Shown: positions 24,640 through 33,819 of the stretch, in pieces | Layout of the letters: the number at the start of each line of letters is the position of its first letter | Numbering within the stretch: position 1 is the stretch's first letter | IMG/VR virus record: IMGVR_UViG_3300025771_000023 | Coordinates: 1-64,000 of that record | Source of the DNA: a virus | Strand: one strand, 5' to 3' | Length of the DNA stretch: 64,000 nt | Program-made: the position numbers and the translations under genes | Notes under the pieces: model-generated | Databases searched by the model: none | What the model saw: only the letters and a program-made list of their open reading frames with translations | What the model was told of the DNA's origin: nothing

Positions 24640-25895
24640 CAATACCATCCTCCGTCAATTACTGATGTCCATGTAGGTATTCCTACAGCATCTGTTGTAA
24701 GAATAAAATTACTCGTTGTTATTCCTGTTGTAGTTGCTGCTGCTCCTATAAGTTTTCCTGTATCATCAAAATATGCAATGCCATTTGGACCTGTATAATT
24801 ATCACTATCATAATATAAACCTTCAGTTACTGTTACAAATCCTGTGATACTTACATTATTTTTAAATGTTGAAAGACCTGATATATAAAGTTGTTGTGCA
24901 GTTATATCAGTAAGTGTAGTAACTCCTAAAGTACTGATACCACTTACATTAAGTTGTTGTAGTGTTAAATCAGTAGCAGTAGTAACTCCTAAGGTACTGA
25001 CACCAGAAACATTAAGTTGTTGTGCAGTTATATCAGTAAGTGTAGTAACTCCTAAGGTACTGATGCCAGAAACATATAGATCTGTAGTTGTTACTAGTCC
25101 AGAAAAACGTCCAGTTCTCCACCTTTGAGTAGAGATACCAATATCATAGGTGTTATCATCATTTGGAACCAAATTGGATATAAATTCGCCACCAATATCA
25201 ATATCATCACCAGTGGAGTCTCCAATACCAATGGTTCCTCCCTTAAATGTTACATTTCCAATAAATGTGGAAGCTCCAACAACATTTACATTTCTACCAA
25301 CATAAAGATCATCATCAACATATAAATCGCCACCAGTAGTTGTTATGCCACCATTTGATGCTAGTGTGGTTGTTCCTTTAGATTCAAAAAGACCACTTCC
25401 AGTTATTTTTCCTGTTACATCTAATGTAGTAAGAATATCGACCGCAGCATTAATATCCAGATTAGATGCAAATGTCGATAATCCTGTTATTACTATATTT
25501 CCACCAACGTCTAGATTGGAAAGAATATCAACCGATGCATTAATATCCAAATTAGATGCAAACGTTGATAATCCAGTTATCGAAACACCTCCACCTATGT
25601 TTAAATTTTTGCCAATACCAACACCACCACTTATAACAAGAGCACCATTTGTTATAAGTGAAGAATCCGTAGTATTAGTAAAAGAAACAAGACTACTTGC
25701 GCCAAAAATAGCACTATCAATAACACTAGTGGTTATAAATTTTTCAGTGCCAAGATCCCAAACTAGAATGACACCATCATCTCTTATAGTAGAATCTACA
25801 TCAGTAAGATTAGTTAATCTTGTTGGTGGCGCTGAAGCATTAGATAAAACACGAATTACATTTTGAGATCCAATTCTATCGTTTATATTAGGCAT
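24639..25895 (-). CDS. Fibre-like virion protein with collagen-free beta repeats
   Basis: A 418-residue protein made largely of short repeated units: NLDVGGNIVITGLSTFASNLDINASVDIL twice, and a 21-residue unit of the type LNVSGVSTLGVTTLTDITAQQ three to four times. Such T/S/G/L repeats form trimeric beta-helical shafts in tail or neck fibres. The C-terminal ~50 residues differ (YDSDNYTGPNGIAYFDDTGKLIGAAATTTGI). It lies directly before gp13, so a neck whisker or head fibre is possible; a tail fibre is an alternative. No T4 counterpart is recognised. Confidence 0.8.
   Translation of the reverse strand: MPNINDRIGSQNVIRVLSNASAPPTRLTNLTDVDSTIRDDGVILVWDLGTEKFITTSVIDSAIFGASSLVSFTNTTDSSLITNGALVISGGVGIGKNLNIGGGVSITGLSTFASNLDINASVDILSNLDVGGNIVITGLSTFASNLDINAAVDILTTLDVTGKITGSGLFESKGTTTLASNGGITTTGGDLYVDDDLYVGRNVNVVGASTFIGNVTFKGGTIGIGDSTGDDIDIGGEFISNLVPNDDNTYDIGISTQRWRTGRFSGLVTTTDLYVSGISTLGVTTLTDITAQQLNVSGVSTLGVTTATDLTLQQLNVSGISTLGVTTLTDITAQQLYISGLSTFKNNVSITGFVTVTEGLYYDSDNYTGPNGIAYFDDTGKLIGAAATTTGITTSNFILTTDAVGIPTWTSVIDGGWY
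24889..25077 (-). repeat. Three 63-base in-frame tandem repeats
   Basis: Three copies with a 63-base period (unit starts at 24889, 24952 and 25015) encode the 21-residue fibre repeats. Copies one and three are nearly identical, and copy two differs in codons for TDLTLQQ, which indicates duplication or exchange after divergence. Confidence 0.85.
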
Positions 25896-25896
25896 T

Positions 25897-26232
25897 TTAC
25901 CTTGTTACTCCTGCTCTAACGAGTGCGGAACCTTCTATAGCTTTGTATTCTTTTCCATCTGCCGCCACTTTTATATCATAATTATATCTTCCAGGTTTTA
26001 TCAAAATAGTTTGGGCAGCAGTCAGTGATATTGAAATAATACCAGTATCTGGATTAGTAACAGTCGTGGCAAATGAAACTGCGGTAGAGCTGCCAGGATG
26101 CTTTCTCAATTGACCTTCGGTAGTATAATTATTAAGATCCAGAAAAGAATTTGTTCTAGTATCCTCTAATTGGAAAGAAGTATCAAAATCGAAACCTTGC
26201 TCAATTACTATATTGGATACATATACTGCCAT
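25897..26232 (-). CDS. Small virion structural protein (fibre-adaptor-like)
   Basis: A 111-residue beta-rich protein: VYVSNIVIEQGFDFDTSFQLEDTRTNSFLDLNNYTTEGQLRKHPGS, then GIISISLTAAQTILIKPGRYNYDI and a charged end. This pattern, a strand-rich domain with SLTAxQTxxLKPGRYxYDI, recurs in T4-like cyanophage structural proteins and resembles fibre or baseplate-upper adaptor domains of other phages. It precedes the fibre-like gene by one base and carries a perfect late promoter. Role inferred from context. Confidence 0.8.
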   Translation of the reverse strand: MAVYVSNIVIEQGFDFDTSFQLEDTRTNSFLDLNNYTTEGQLRKHPGSSTAVSFATTVTNPDTGIISISLTAAQTILIKPGRYNYDIKVAADGKEYKAIEGSALVRAGVTR

Positions 26233-26253
26233 TATTTAAAAAAGAATATATCT

Positions 26254-26442
26254 TTAGGTATTTATATTTCCAATAGTTGGTAAAGATTTTAAAACCTCTT
26301 GCTGCTTCAAATAAAGTTTGATATAGGACTTTGCAATATTTTTTAAATCTTCAATATTTTCAATTTCATCAATCATTCTAGATTCTTTTTCATATGCAAA
26401 CATTTTTGCCATAGTTTCCAATTCAATATCATTTGGATTCAT
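26254..26442 (-). CDS. Small helical protein, weakly NblA-like
   Basis: A 62-residue protein (NDIELETMAKMFAYEKESRM, then NIEDLKNIAKSYIKLYLKQQEVLKSL) forming two helices. Size, helical hairpin and the run E..F..E....I....DL...A...IKLY..QQEVL are reminiscent of NblA, the cyanobacterial phycobilisome-degradation adaptor, but the match is by eye and key NblA residues are not certain. It overlaps the next upstream gene by 14 bases and lies among virion genes, which equally allows a small structural or chaperone role. The NblA reading is speculative. Confidence 0.75.
   Translation of the reverse strand: MNPNDIELETMAKMFAYEKESRMIDEIENIEDLKNIAKSYIKLYLKQQEVLKSLPTIGNINT
26259..26266 (-). promoter_or_regulatory. 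T4-type late promoter before the 111-residue structural gene
   Basis: Perfect TATAAATA on the minus strand, 27-34 bases before the ATG at 26232, lying inside the last codons of the 62-residue gene. It would drive the fibre-like gene, the neck genes and those beyond. Confidence 0.7.
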
Positions 26443-26629
26443 TTACCAACTCCTTTAGTAATGTTTTAATTTCTTCAATATCACTTTTCATTTTTTCAAT
26501 TTCTCTTTTTTGAGTTTCTCTATTATTTGATGAAATAATGTATTGATTGTAGGATTGACTGTCACAATTTATAATGGCTCCGGATTTTTCATCCCGATAT
26601 AAATTTGGATGCCCTTTTACTGGTATCAT
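26429..26629 (-). CDS. Small coiled-coil protein
   Basis: A 66-residue protein with an ordered N-terminus MIPVKGHPNLYRDEKSGAII and a C-terminal coiled coil (NNRETQKREIEKMKSDIEEI, then KTLLKELVNE). Its start overlaps the end of the 2396-residue gene by four bases, so translation is coupled. Proteins with this VKGHPNLYRDxxSGAI start recur beside structural genes in marine T4-like phages. An assembly or adaptor role is plausible; unknown. Confidence 0.78.
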   Translation of the reverse strand: MIPVKGHPNLYRDEKSGAIINCDSQSYNQYIISSNNRETQKREIEKMKSDIEEIKTLLKELVNESK

Positions 26630-29600
26630 GCTAATGCTATGCTCCTGAGGTCCTTAAATCTTGGTGCATGTGCCTGATCTGTTCCGGACATTACAATTTT
26701 AATTGTATATCCAACAAAACTGTCAAGGTCATTTATGCTATACTCATATTCTCTAAATTCATCTTCCAAACTAGCAGGAATACGACGATCTTGCAATCCG
26801 CTATTTTTTGATGGATCGACAACATCTAAGAATCCATCCGTATCATTATCTAAAGTTAGATTGTCATATCCTGGGAACAATTCAAATGATTGTGAAACTT
26901 CACTAGAATCTGGTTTAATTAAACTATAAAGAACTCTAAAATCAGCAGATGAATGACGATAAGCACTTAAATATACTCTAAGAGATGTTGCTGGATTTGC
27001 AAGTCTAACAGTATTTGAGACATATACTGCAGAGTGTGGATCATTGGAAATTGAATTCACTCTATTATCACTTGGATAACTTGAAATTGGTTTGTTTAGA
27101 CGATTACTGATAAATTCTATAGAAGAATTATCCCAGAAAACAATTGGAGATAAATTTGGATTATTTGATTGTAAGTCAACTTTTAATGTGAATGATTTAT
27201 TTCTCAATAAATTACTTAAATATGTAGTTTCATTTACATCCGAACAGACTATTCTGGTTGAAGATAATCTATTTTCTGATCCAATTTCAACAGATTCATA
27301 TCCTTGATCAACAAATGAGGTCTCATTTCCTCCAACACTAGTTCCACTTACTGTTCTAATTTGAGCAGTTACTGAAGTTTGCGAATTTGGATTAATTAAG
27401 TCGATATGGGGATTAATTGCATTGAATTGTATATTTTCTGTTGCGGTTACATTACTTTCTCCACAAACCAATGATTTATTGAAAGAAAGTAATGGTGATC
27501 CAGAGGATTGAGGAGCACTATCTTGATCCGAATTTCTATTAATTGTATTTGAATCGAAGTTAGATCTATCAAATACGACATAATAACTATCAATATCATT
27601 GCTATTAGAACTAATAGAATGCTCAGTATTAATTCTTCTCAACGAAACCCCACCAATCTCATACTTATATACTTTAGTGCCCAAATCATAATCTAGTTGA
27701 ATAGTTGAATCTATACCTCTTGTCAAACCTGAAATTGTATTATCAACAACTGATGTATACTTAATAATTTCATCTTTAATTTTCAAATATCCTGGATTGT
27801 TGCCATCAACTACCAAACCTTCAAAAGTTTCAAAATCACTTGCAGAAGCAACGAGTATAGAAGTTTCGCTAGTTGTTAATCGGTTTGCCAATGTTGTTGG
27901 TTTAATGTCACTAATGACATTCGAAATAACTACTTTATTTAAATCTGAATACATTCCATGATGATAATGGTCAACTTTGAAATAATTTCCAGAATAAATT
28001 CCACCGGTAGGTGTTGATGTATTTACAGTTGTTGCTGTGGCAACTTGTACTACTCCGCTATTATCATAGTATGTTAAAGTTGCAGCCGCTCCAGCAAAAG
28101 AGTCTCCCTGAACATTTGATACGAATAAAGTATTTGCTCCTGTTCCAATTCCAGTAATTGTTATTTGAGCATCTCTACCAGTACCGGAAGACATATCAGA
28201 AGTTACAATGCCAACAACATCGCCAACATTATATCCGCTCCCATAATTTACTGGAGTTACGCTGTTAATAATTCCTGCATTTGCTTCAACATCTAAGGTA
28301 AGACCGCTTCCGTTTCCAGTAATTGCAAAAGTAGAGCACTCATTGTCGCTATCAGTTACATAATTAAATCCACCTGTAGTAATTCCAACAGTAACTACGG
28401 AAGCACCTGTTCCAACAATAGTTCCATAAGTATATGGTCTCAATTGTGTTGAAATTTTTCTTCCTTCTGTGAGAATACCAATAAGAGAATCATCTGTTAA
28501 AGTAGTAATGCCAAGTTTAACCTCTCTTGGAACAATAGTCAGTGGATTTGAATTGAGAGATTGAATATATCCATTACTTACATCTAAAGATGGATTGTGG
28601 AATAATACGCTGCCGCTTGATGAAGTGAAGTTTGCTTTATGAAGTTTAAACTTCATATCTTGATATTGATTTGCAGTCCATATAGATCCATTTTGGGACT
28701 TGAAAAGACTTCCGATAGCAAACTGTCTTCCATATTTAATTGCCTGAGAATCGGGAAGATCTCTGGTTTCAATAGTTTTTTCTCCCATTTCAGCAATCCA
28801 AACTTCATATTGGTCTGATTGCGGTGCAAGAAGAACTAATGCATATTCTGAATTTGGTTCGAGAGGAATTGGATAATCAAAAGTAAAGGTTGTTGGGATA
28901 GAAGCATCTCTAGATGTAAATACTTGATCAGGATTTAAAGTTACCCTATTTCCAATTCTATTGTTTGTTGGTGTCCCAAGTTCAACCTTTCTTATTTCAA
29001 GACTGACTGTAGCATTTCCTGAATCTTTATTTCCAAAGAATACATCAACTGCTGTTAAATAGGCTCCATATGCATCATCACTTCTGATTGCAATATTTGG
29101 TGCTTGAACATCTTCGATACTCCCACCAACGGTAAATGATTGTGCCAAAGGATCGCTGTAATCAACACGAATGCTTATATTCGTAGTTCTTATTGTAAGT
29201 CTTTGCCATGCTTGCCAAATTCCTGTAGAAGTATACAAGGATTCTCCAGAAGAAATTAATTTACTTCCTGGAAGAGGAGTTTCATTTGTGGGACTAGATG
29301 TTAATTTATAAACTTTGGATCCGGTTTCAATTCTAACTGATGGTGGTGGACTTGTAAGAGGATTTTTCAAATAGAATGAACCGGATAAGAATCCATTTAT
29401 ATCACTAATTAATCTTAGATTCTTTACATAAGCTACGGTTCCACTAGTTTGTCCAACTAATTGCATACCCTGTACAAGATATCCATTATATAAACCTTGT
29501 GCTTGAGCAGATAGACCGGCAATATCAACATTTAAAGTTTTTGATGATGCACTATACGCTTCAGGAATATTTTCATTTGTTGAATATGGATTTGTAGTAT

Positions 29601-32600
29601 ATTTTATAGATGGATTGTTAAATGGTCCTTCTTTATGATTCGATTGTGCAACTCTAAAAGTTATTAATCTTTGTCCATCAAAAGAACCAACTACAGTTTC
29701 TCCTACAGTAAATGCTCCAGATGCACCATAGTTTTCTAAAGTAGAATCTGTTGCGATTTCGATTAATTTGGGAATGTAATCAACTCCACTATTTCCATCC
29801 AAAAATTGATAATACCTTGTTAATGGTTTTAGATTAACAACAGAGAATCCTGTATTTCTGGATCTCATGTAAGTTTCACTTCCAGAAGCAACTACTCGAT
29901 CAAATCCCCACTGGAATGTACTAACTCCCCATGAACCTCCAAAAAATGTATTAGTTCGACTAATAATTTGATCGGCAAGTCTGATTGGTCTAACCCAACT
30001 ATCTCTTTCGGGACTTAATTTGATATTTCCTGTATAAAGGATGACATGGAAAGGATTGACATTTTCCACTTTAGTTGCAAAATTTTGACTTATCCAGTCA
30101 ACGCTTTCATATTTTAAAGTAACTGCTTCTCCTGTTTTTTGTACGTTATTGTCAATTAAGGTGTAATTATTGGCATAATCTAAGTTTTCATCAGAAATAT
30201 TTTCTTGAGTGACAAGCTTCATTTCAAGACTATTTCTAGTCAATGGAGTTGTTAACTCATTATTTTCAGAATTAATTTCTATATCAGAAACGCCAACATT
30301 TATCAAGTCATAATTCTTAAAATCATCTACAAAAAATCCACTCTTGAATCTATCAAGACCCTGAGCATCTCTGATCTGTAAAGTTTTTGTATTTAACTCT
30401 AACAATGATAATGAAGTAACTCTCTCAAGAGTTTCTACACGATCTTCGATTTTTCCAATATCACGCATAGTATATCTTTTGTTATCAACTAATGTTATTT
30501 CAACATCATTTGTATCATAAAGATATGCTGGTAATCTGATGCTTGCAAGTTCCATTGCATCATCTAGACTTGCTGGTGGTTTTGGATTTACTGAAGGAAT
30601 TCCCTTAACAATATTGAGTGTTCCAGTCTTATCTAAGAACAATCTATCGATTCTTGGTAAATAAAAGTCATATCCAATTAAAGCACTTTCGTTTGGCGAA
30701 ACTATAAAGTTCAGAGAGTTAGCAAATCTATTTGGAGTTCCATAGAAAGGAGAACTTGTTGTTCCTGTAAATGGAGATACTCTTGGTCTAAAGTCGAGTG
30801 TGTCAGACGCTCTTACAGCAGATCTTCCAATATTAGGAATATCTGATAAAAATCTTTCTTGCGAATAACTATTTACTGTGAATAAATCTCCAGTATCTCC
30901 AGAAGGAATCGAATAATAATCAAATATAATTGAAAGTTTTCTTGATGGAGAATCTTGACCTCTCTTTCTTACAAGACGAGAATAATCGTAGAATTGATCA
31001 TTTTGACCTTTATTTAATGCAAATTTATCGGTAATATTTCTATATTGTCCAGATACAATTGTTTGTATTTCTGTTTTAATATTAGAATCTTCAAATATTA
31101 CAGATTCATTTGTAGAAAATCTATTATTATTCAAATATACGATACCAAGAGTATCTGTAGAAGTCTTTGTTACCACTCTGGCGACAGTATTGGTTGACCT
31201 CCCAATAATATTTTCTCCGATAATTGCATTTGTATCTACATTTGCCAAAGAACTAAATGTTATTTGATCCAATACTGGCAAATTATTATCTAAAGATTCA
31301 AGAACTGCTAAAACTTTTCCTACATCTGGATAATTTAAACTTATTTCATCATCTTGAACTCTTAAACCATATGCCTGATTATTGTAAGTCAGACCATCAT
31401 TAATTGAACTATTAGCACTAGAACCAGATTGTGGATTTTTAGAAAGAACTACATTAACTATTTTGCTTCTATTATACTGCTTTGCCTTACTCTGAATACC
31501 GTTCTTTACAAAAGTTGCTTTTATATTAGAAATTTCTTTATTGTCAAGACCAGTAAAAGTTACTTCATTATTACTTAAACTAAATTTGTCTGGAGTTAAA
31601 TCATCAATTGTTCCATCACTATATGAAATAGAATATCTTTCTTCATCAAATTGCTCAAACTGAGCGGTTATTGAGTTTACACCTAATGTGAAGTTGCCTC
31701 TATTTACGGTTAGAGTTCCTGATGAAGGAGTAAAAGTTGTATTAGAGTCTGCCGTAAATGAAATTACAGAAGAACTTAAATTTACTGAAGATACATTTGA
31801 ATCTTCAATTTGGGCATACAGATATCCATCTTCCTCGTTTCTAATTTTTGGAACACCTAAAGAATAAGAACCAGAGAAATTACTTCCTGGATAAGTTCCA
31901 CTGCAAACACCACTGACATTAGCAATCTCGCTTAATTCCATTGAAAGTAGTGATGGATCAATGGAAGATACCTTATTATATGTTTCAGTACTATCATCTA
32001 TTTGATATCTGATAATATCCCCAGTTTTAATTCCACTGAATGAAGCAGGGGATCCAATAGTTGCAGTTCCTCCTGTAGTAATTTTAATGATACCTGGTCT
32101 CGATATTCTATCGAGTTGAGTATCTGCTAAGAATGCGGTTTGAAACCCAGAGATTGAAGTTGATTGATGAACAGATTTAATATCCGAAGTTTGATAAGAT
32201 CTGACAGTCTTAATAGTTCTAGAAACCAATTCTGAACCATTAATTAAAATCTTCTCACCAGCAGAAAAAGTTCCTGAGGTTTGTTTAATTTGTATAATCT
32301 CAGTGTCAGACCCAGCGGAAACTGCATATCCACTCGCTCCACTACTCTTACCTTTTATGTAAGATGACTGGGGAACATCTGTTGAACTAACGCTTTGATT
32401 TAAAGTTAACTCTGTATATGTTTGTACATCATATAGATACAAATCCCAATTAGTGGATGGATTCTGATATGCAGCATCTGTTAAATTGAATGTATATACC
32501 TGAGCATCTCCAATAGTAACTCCTGCTGCGGTCTCAGTACTATTCTTTCTTTCTGATTGGAGATATACGACATTATTTTGTTTTGGAGATCCTGTTACAT

Positions 32601-33816
32601 TGTTTACTCTTAACAGGTTACCCATTTCAAATGGAACATTTGAAATAGAGACCGTTTCCGTGGTTCTTGGCTTCTCAACATCAATGATTTCTATACCAGT
32701 TTTTTCTATATCATATCCTCTAACATAAGCTTTGCCTGGAGATAATTTAATACTCAATAAATTATCCGATGGGATATTGCCTTTATCTGTTTTTTCAGTA
32801 TCAAAGAAGACACCATCATTACCTAATCTATCATTTAAAGAATTTTTTATTTTTATTTCAAATGGGGTTGTTGTATAATCTCCAGATTCATCATATGTTC
32901 TTTGTGCCAAATAATCTTTAATTATGTTATAGTTAGATTTAATATCTAACTTTTTGATTGCACCATCTTTAACTCGTAAAATCTCAATGAAATCAGTATC
33001 ATTAGTATCTGACAACAATTTCTTTGTAAGAACTAAAGATATCTTAAATCTATCTGCTCCAGGAGCAGCAAAATTTGTAAATCCCTTTGCATTATCATAA
33101 AGAGATGAGTCGTCCTTAGCAGTTATAATTTCTTCATTGACTTGTAAACCGACCCTATATGAAGGACTATTTGTATAATAATCTAAAATTATAGTCTGCT
33201 TTGGAACTCTAACGAATGCCCCTCTAACAAAATAAACTCCCTCATTAATTGACGCTGAAGAACCAATTTTTGTTGCATCAGAAGAAATAGTTGTCGCAAA
33301 AGTTGTATCAGCGTTAATTGTTGTAGTTGAATATGTAATATTTTCAGACGCCGAAAGAGGTTCATTATCCTGAAAAGGATTGAACTCATAATTTGAATCA
33401 GAATTAAGATATTTAACGTATAAGGTTGGATATTCTACTTCAGAATTTGGAAGTTGTGCAAGTTGCACTGATGCACTAACTCCAGAATTTTGTCCAACAA
33501 TTGTTTTCCCAACAAGTTGAGACAAATAAGTAGATATGCTAACTCCGAATTGAGTTAAGTTTAACTTAACTGCATATAAATTATTGTCAAAGGTTGTACT
33601 ACCTGGAATAACTAGCGAACCTTCTTTAAAGACGTGACTTCCAAATTTCTCTACTTGGTCTTGCAATATAGATTGTAAAGTATTTAATTCACGAGCTTGT
33701 ATTGGCTTTCCTGGATTGAATAATACTTTATAGTAATTTTTATCTTTAGCACCTACACCGGATTCTAAAAAGTCATCATAATATGGACTTACATTTAAAT
33801 TAGTTTTTTGAGCCAT
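26626..33816 (-). CDS. Giant baseplate-associated structural protein, DUF4815-type
   Basis: A 2396-residue protein whose N-terminus (NVSPYYDDFLESGVGAKDKNYYKVLFNPGKPIQARELNTLQSILQDQVEKFGSHVFKEGSLVIPGS) is the DUF4815-type domain found in cyanophage baseplate or tail proteins. Repeats of beta units fill the middle. Around residues 1660-1800 a distinct domain (VSLEIRKVELGTPTNNRI; PLEPNSEYALVLLAPQSDQYEVWIAE) recurs in such proteins. A later segment (ILVASASDFETFEGLVVDGN; IKYTSVVDNTISGLTRGID) resembles modules in the 3948-residue protein. It follows gp8 in transcription, where T4 has gp9/gp10, so it may replace them as baseplate-fibre connector. No enzyme motif seen. Confidence 0.85.
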   Translation of the reverse strand: MAQKTNLNVSPYYDDFLESGVGAKDKNYYKVLFNPGKPIQARELNTLQSILQDQVEKFGSHVFKEGSLVIPGSTTFDNNLYAVKLNLTQFGVSISTYLSQLVGKTIVGQNSGVSASVQLAQLPNSEVEYPTLYVKYLNSDSNYEFNPFQDNEPLSASENITYSTTTINADTTFATTISSDATKIGSSASINEGVYFVRGAFVRVPKQTIILDYYTNSPSYRVGLQVNEEIITAKDDSSLYDNAKGFTNFAAPGADRFKISLVLTKKLLSDTNDTDFIEILRVKDGAIKKLDIKSNYNIIKDYLAQRTYDESGDYTTTPFEIKIKNSLNDRLGNDGVFFDTEKTDKGNIPSDNLLSIKLSPGKAYVRGYDIEKTGIEIIDVEKPRTTETVSISNVPFEMGNLLRVNNVTGSPKQNNVVYLQSERKNSTETAAGVTIGDAQVYTFNLTDAAYQNPSTNWDLYLYDVQTYTELTLNQSVSSTDVPQSSYIKGKSSGASGYAVSAGSDTEIIQIKQTSGTFSAGEKILINGSELVSRTIKTVRSYQTSDIKSVHQSTSISGFQTAFLADTQLDRISRPGIIKITTGGTATIGSPASFSGIKTGDIIRYQIDDSTETYNKVSSIDPSLLSMELSEIANVSGVCSGTYPGSNFSGSYSLGVPKIRNEEDGYLYAQIEDSNVSSVNLSSSVISFTADSNTTFTPSSGTLTVNRGNFTLGVNSITAQFEQFDEERYSISYSDGTIDDLTPDKFSLSNNEVTFTGLDNKEISNIKATFVKNGIQSKAKQYNRSKIVNVVLSKNPQSGSSANSSINDGLTYNNQAYGLRVQDDEISLNYPDVGKVLAVLESLDNNLPVLDQITFSSLANVDTNAIIGENIIGRSTNTVARVVTKTSTDTLGIVYLNNNRFSTNESVIFEDSNIKTEIQTIVSGQYRNITDKFALNKGQNDQFYDYSRLVRKRGQDSPSRKLSIIFDYYSIPSGDTGDLFTVNSYSQERFLSDIPNIGRSAVRASDTLDFRPRVSPFTGTTSSPFYGTPNRFANSLNFIVSPNESALIGYDFYLPRIDRLFLDKTGTLNIVKGIPSVNPKPPASLDDAMELASIRLPAYLYDTNDVEITLVDNKRYTMRDIGKIEDRVETLERVTSLSLLELNTKTLQIRDAQGLDRFKSGFFVDDFKNYDLINVGVSDIEINSENNELTTPLTRNSLEMKLVTQENISDENLDYANNYTLIDNNVQKTGEAVTLKYESVDWISQNFATKVENVNPFHVILYTGNIKLSPERDSWVRPIRLADQIISRTNTFFGGSWGVSTFQWGFDRVVASGSETYMRSRNTGFSVVNLKPLTRYYQFLDGNSGVDYIPKLIEIATDSTLENYGASGAFTVGETVVGSFDGQRLITFRVAQSNHKEGPFNNPSIKYTTNPYSTNENIPEAYSASSKTLNVDIAGLSAQAQGLYNGYLVQGMQLVGQTSGTVAYVKNLRLISDINGFLSGSFYLKNPLTSPPPSVRIETGSKVYKLTSSPTNETPLPGSKLISSGESLYTSTGIWQAWQRLTIRTTNISIRVDYSDPLAQSFTVGGSIEDVQAPNIAIRSDDAYGAYLTAVDVFFGNKDSGNATVSLEIRKVELGTPTNNRIGNRVTLNPDQVFTSRDASIPTTFTFDYPIPLEPNSEYALVLLAPQSDQYEVWIAEMGEKTIETRDLPDSQAIKYGRQFAIGSLFKSQNGSIWTANQYQDMKFKLHKANFTSSSGSVLFHNPSLDVSNGYIQSLNSNPLTIVPREVKLGITTLTDDSLIGILTEGRKISTQLRPYTYGTIVGTGASVVTVGITTGGFNYVTDSDNECSTFAITGNGSGLTLDVEANAGIINSVTPVNYGSGYNVGDVVGIVTSDMSSGTGRDAQITITGIGTGANTLFVSNVQGDSFAGAAATLTYYDNSGVVQVATATTVNTSTPTGGIYSGNYFKVDHYHHGMYSDLNKVVISNVISDIKPTTLANRLTTSETSILVASASDFETFEGLVVDGNNPGYLKIKDEIIKYTSVVDNTISGLTRGIDSTIQLDYDLGTKVYKYEIGGVSLRRINTEHSISSNSNDIDSYYVVFDRSNFDSNTINRNSDQDSAPQSSGSPLLSFNKSLVCGESNVTATENIQFNAINPHIDLINPNSQTSVTAQIRTVSGTSVGGNETSFVDQGYESVEIGSENRLSSTRIVCSDVNETTYLSNLLRNKSFTLKVDLQSNNPNLSPIVFWDNSSIEFISNRLNKPISSYPSDNRVNSISNDPHSAVYVSNTVRLANPATSLRVYLSAYRHSSADFRVLYSLIKPDSSEVSQSFELFPGYDNLTLDNDTDGFLDVVDPSKNSGLQDRRIPASLEDEFREYEYSINDLDSFVGYTIKIVMSGTDQAHAPRFKDLRSIALA

Positions 33817-33819
33817 TTT

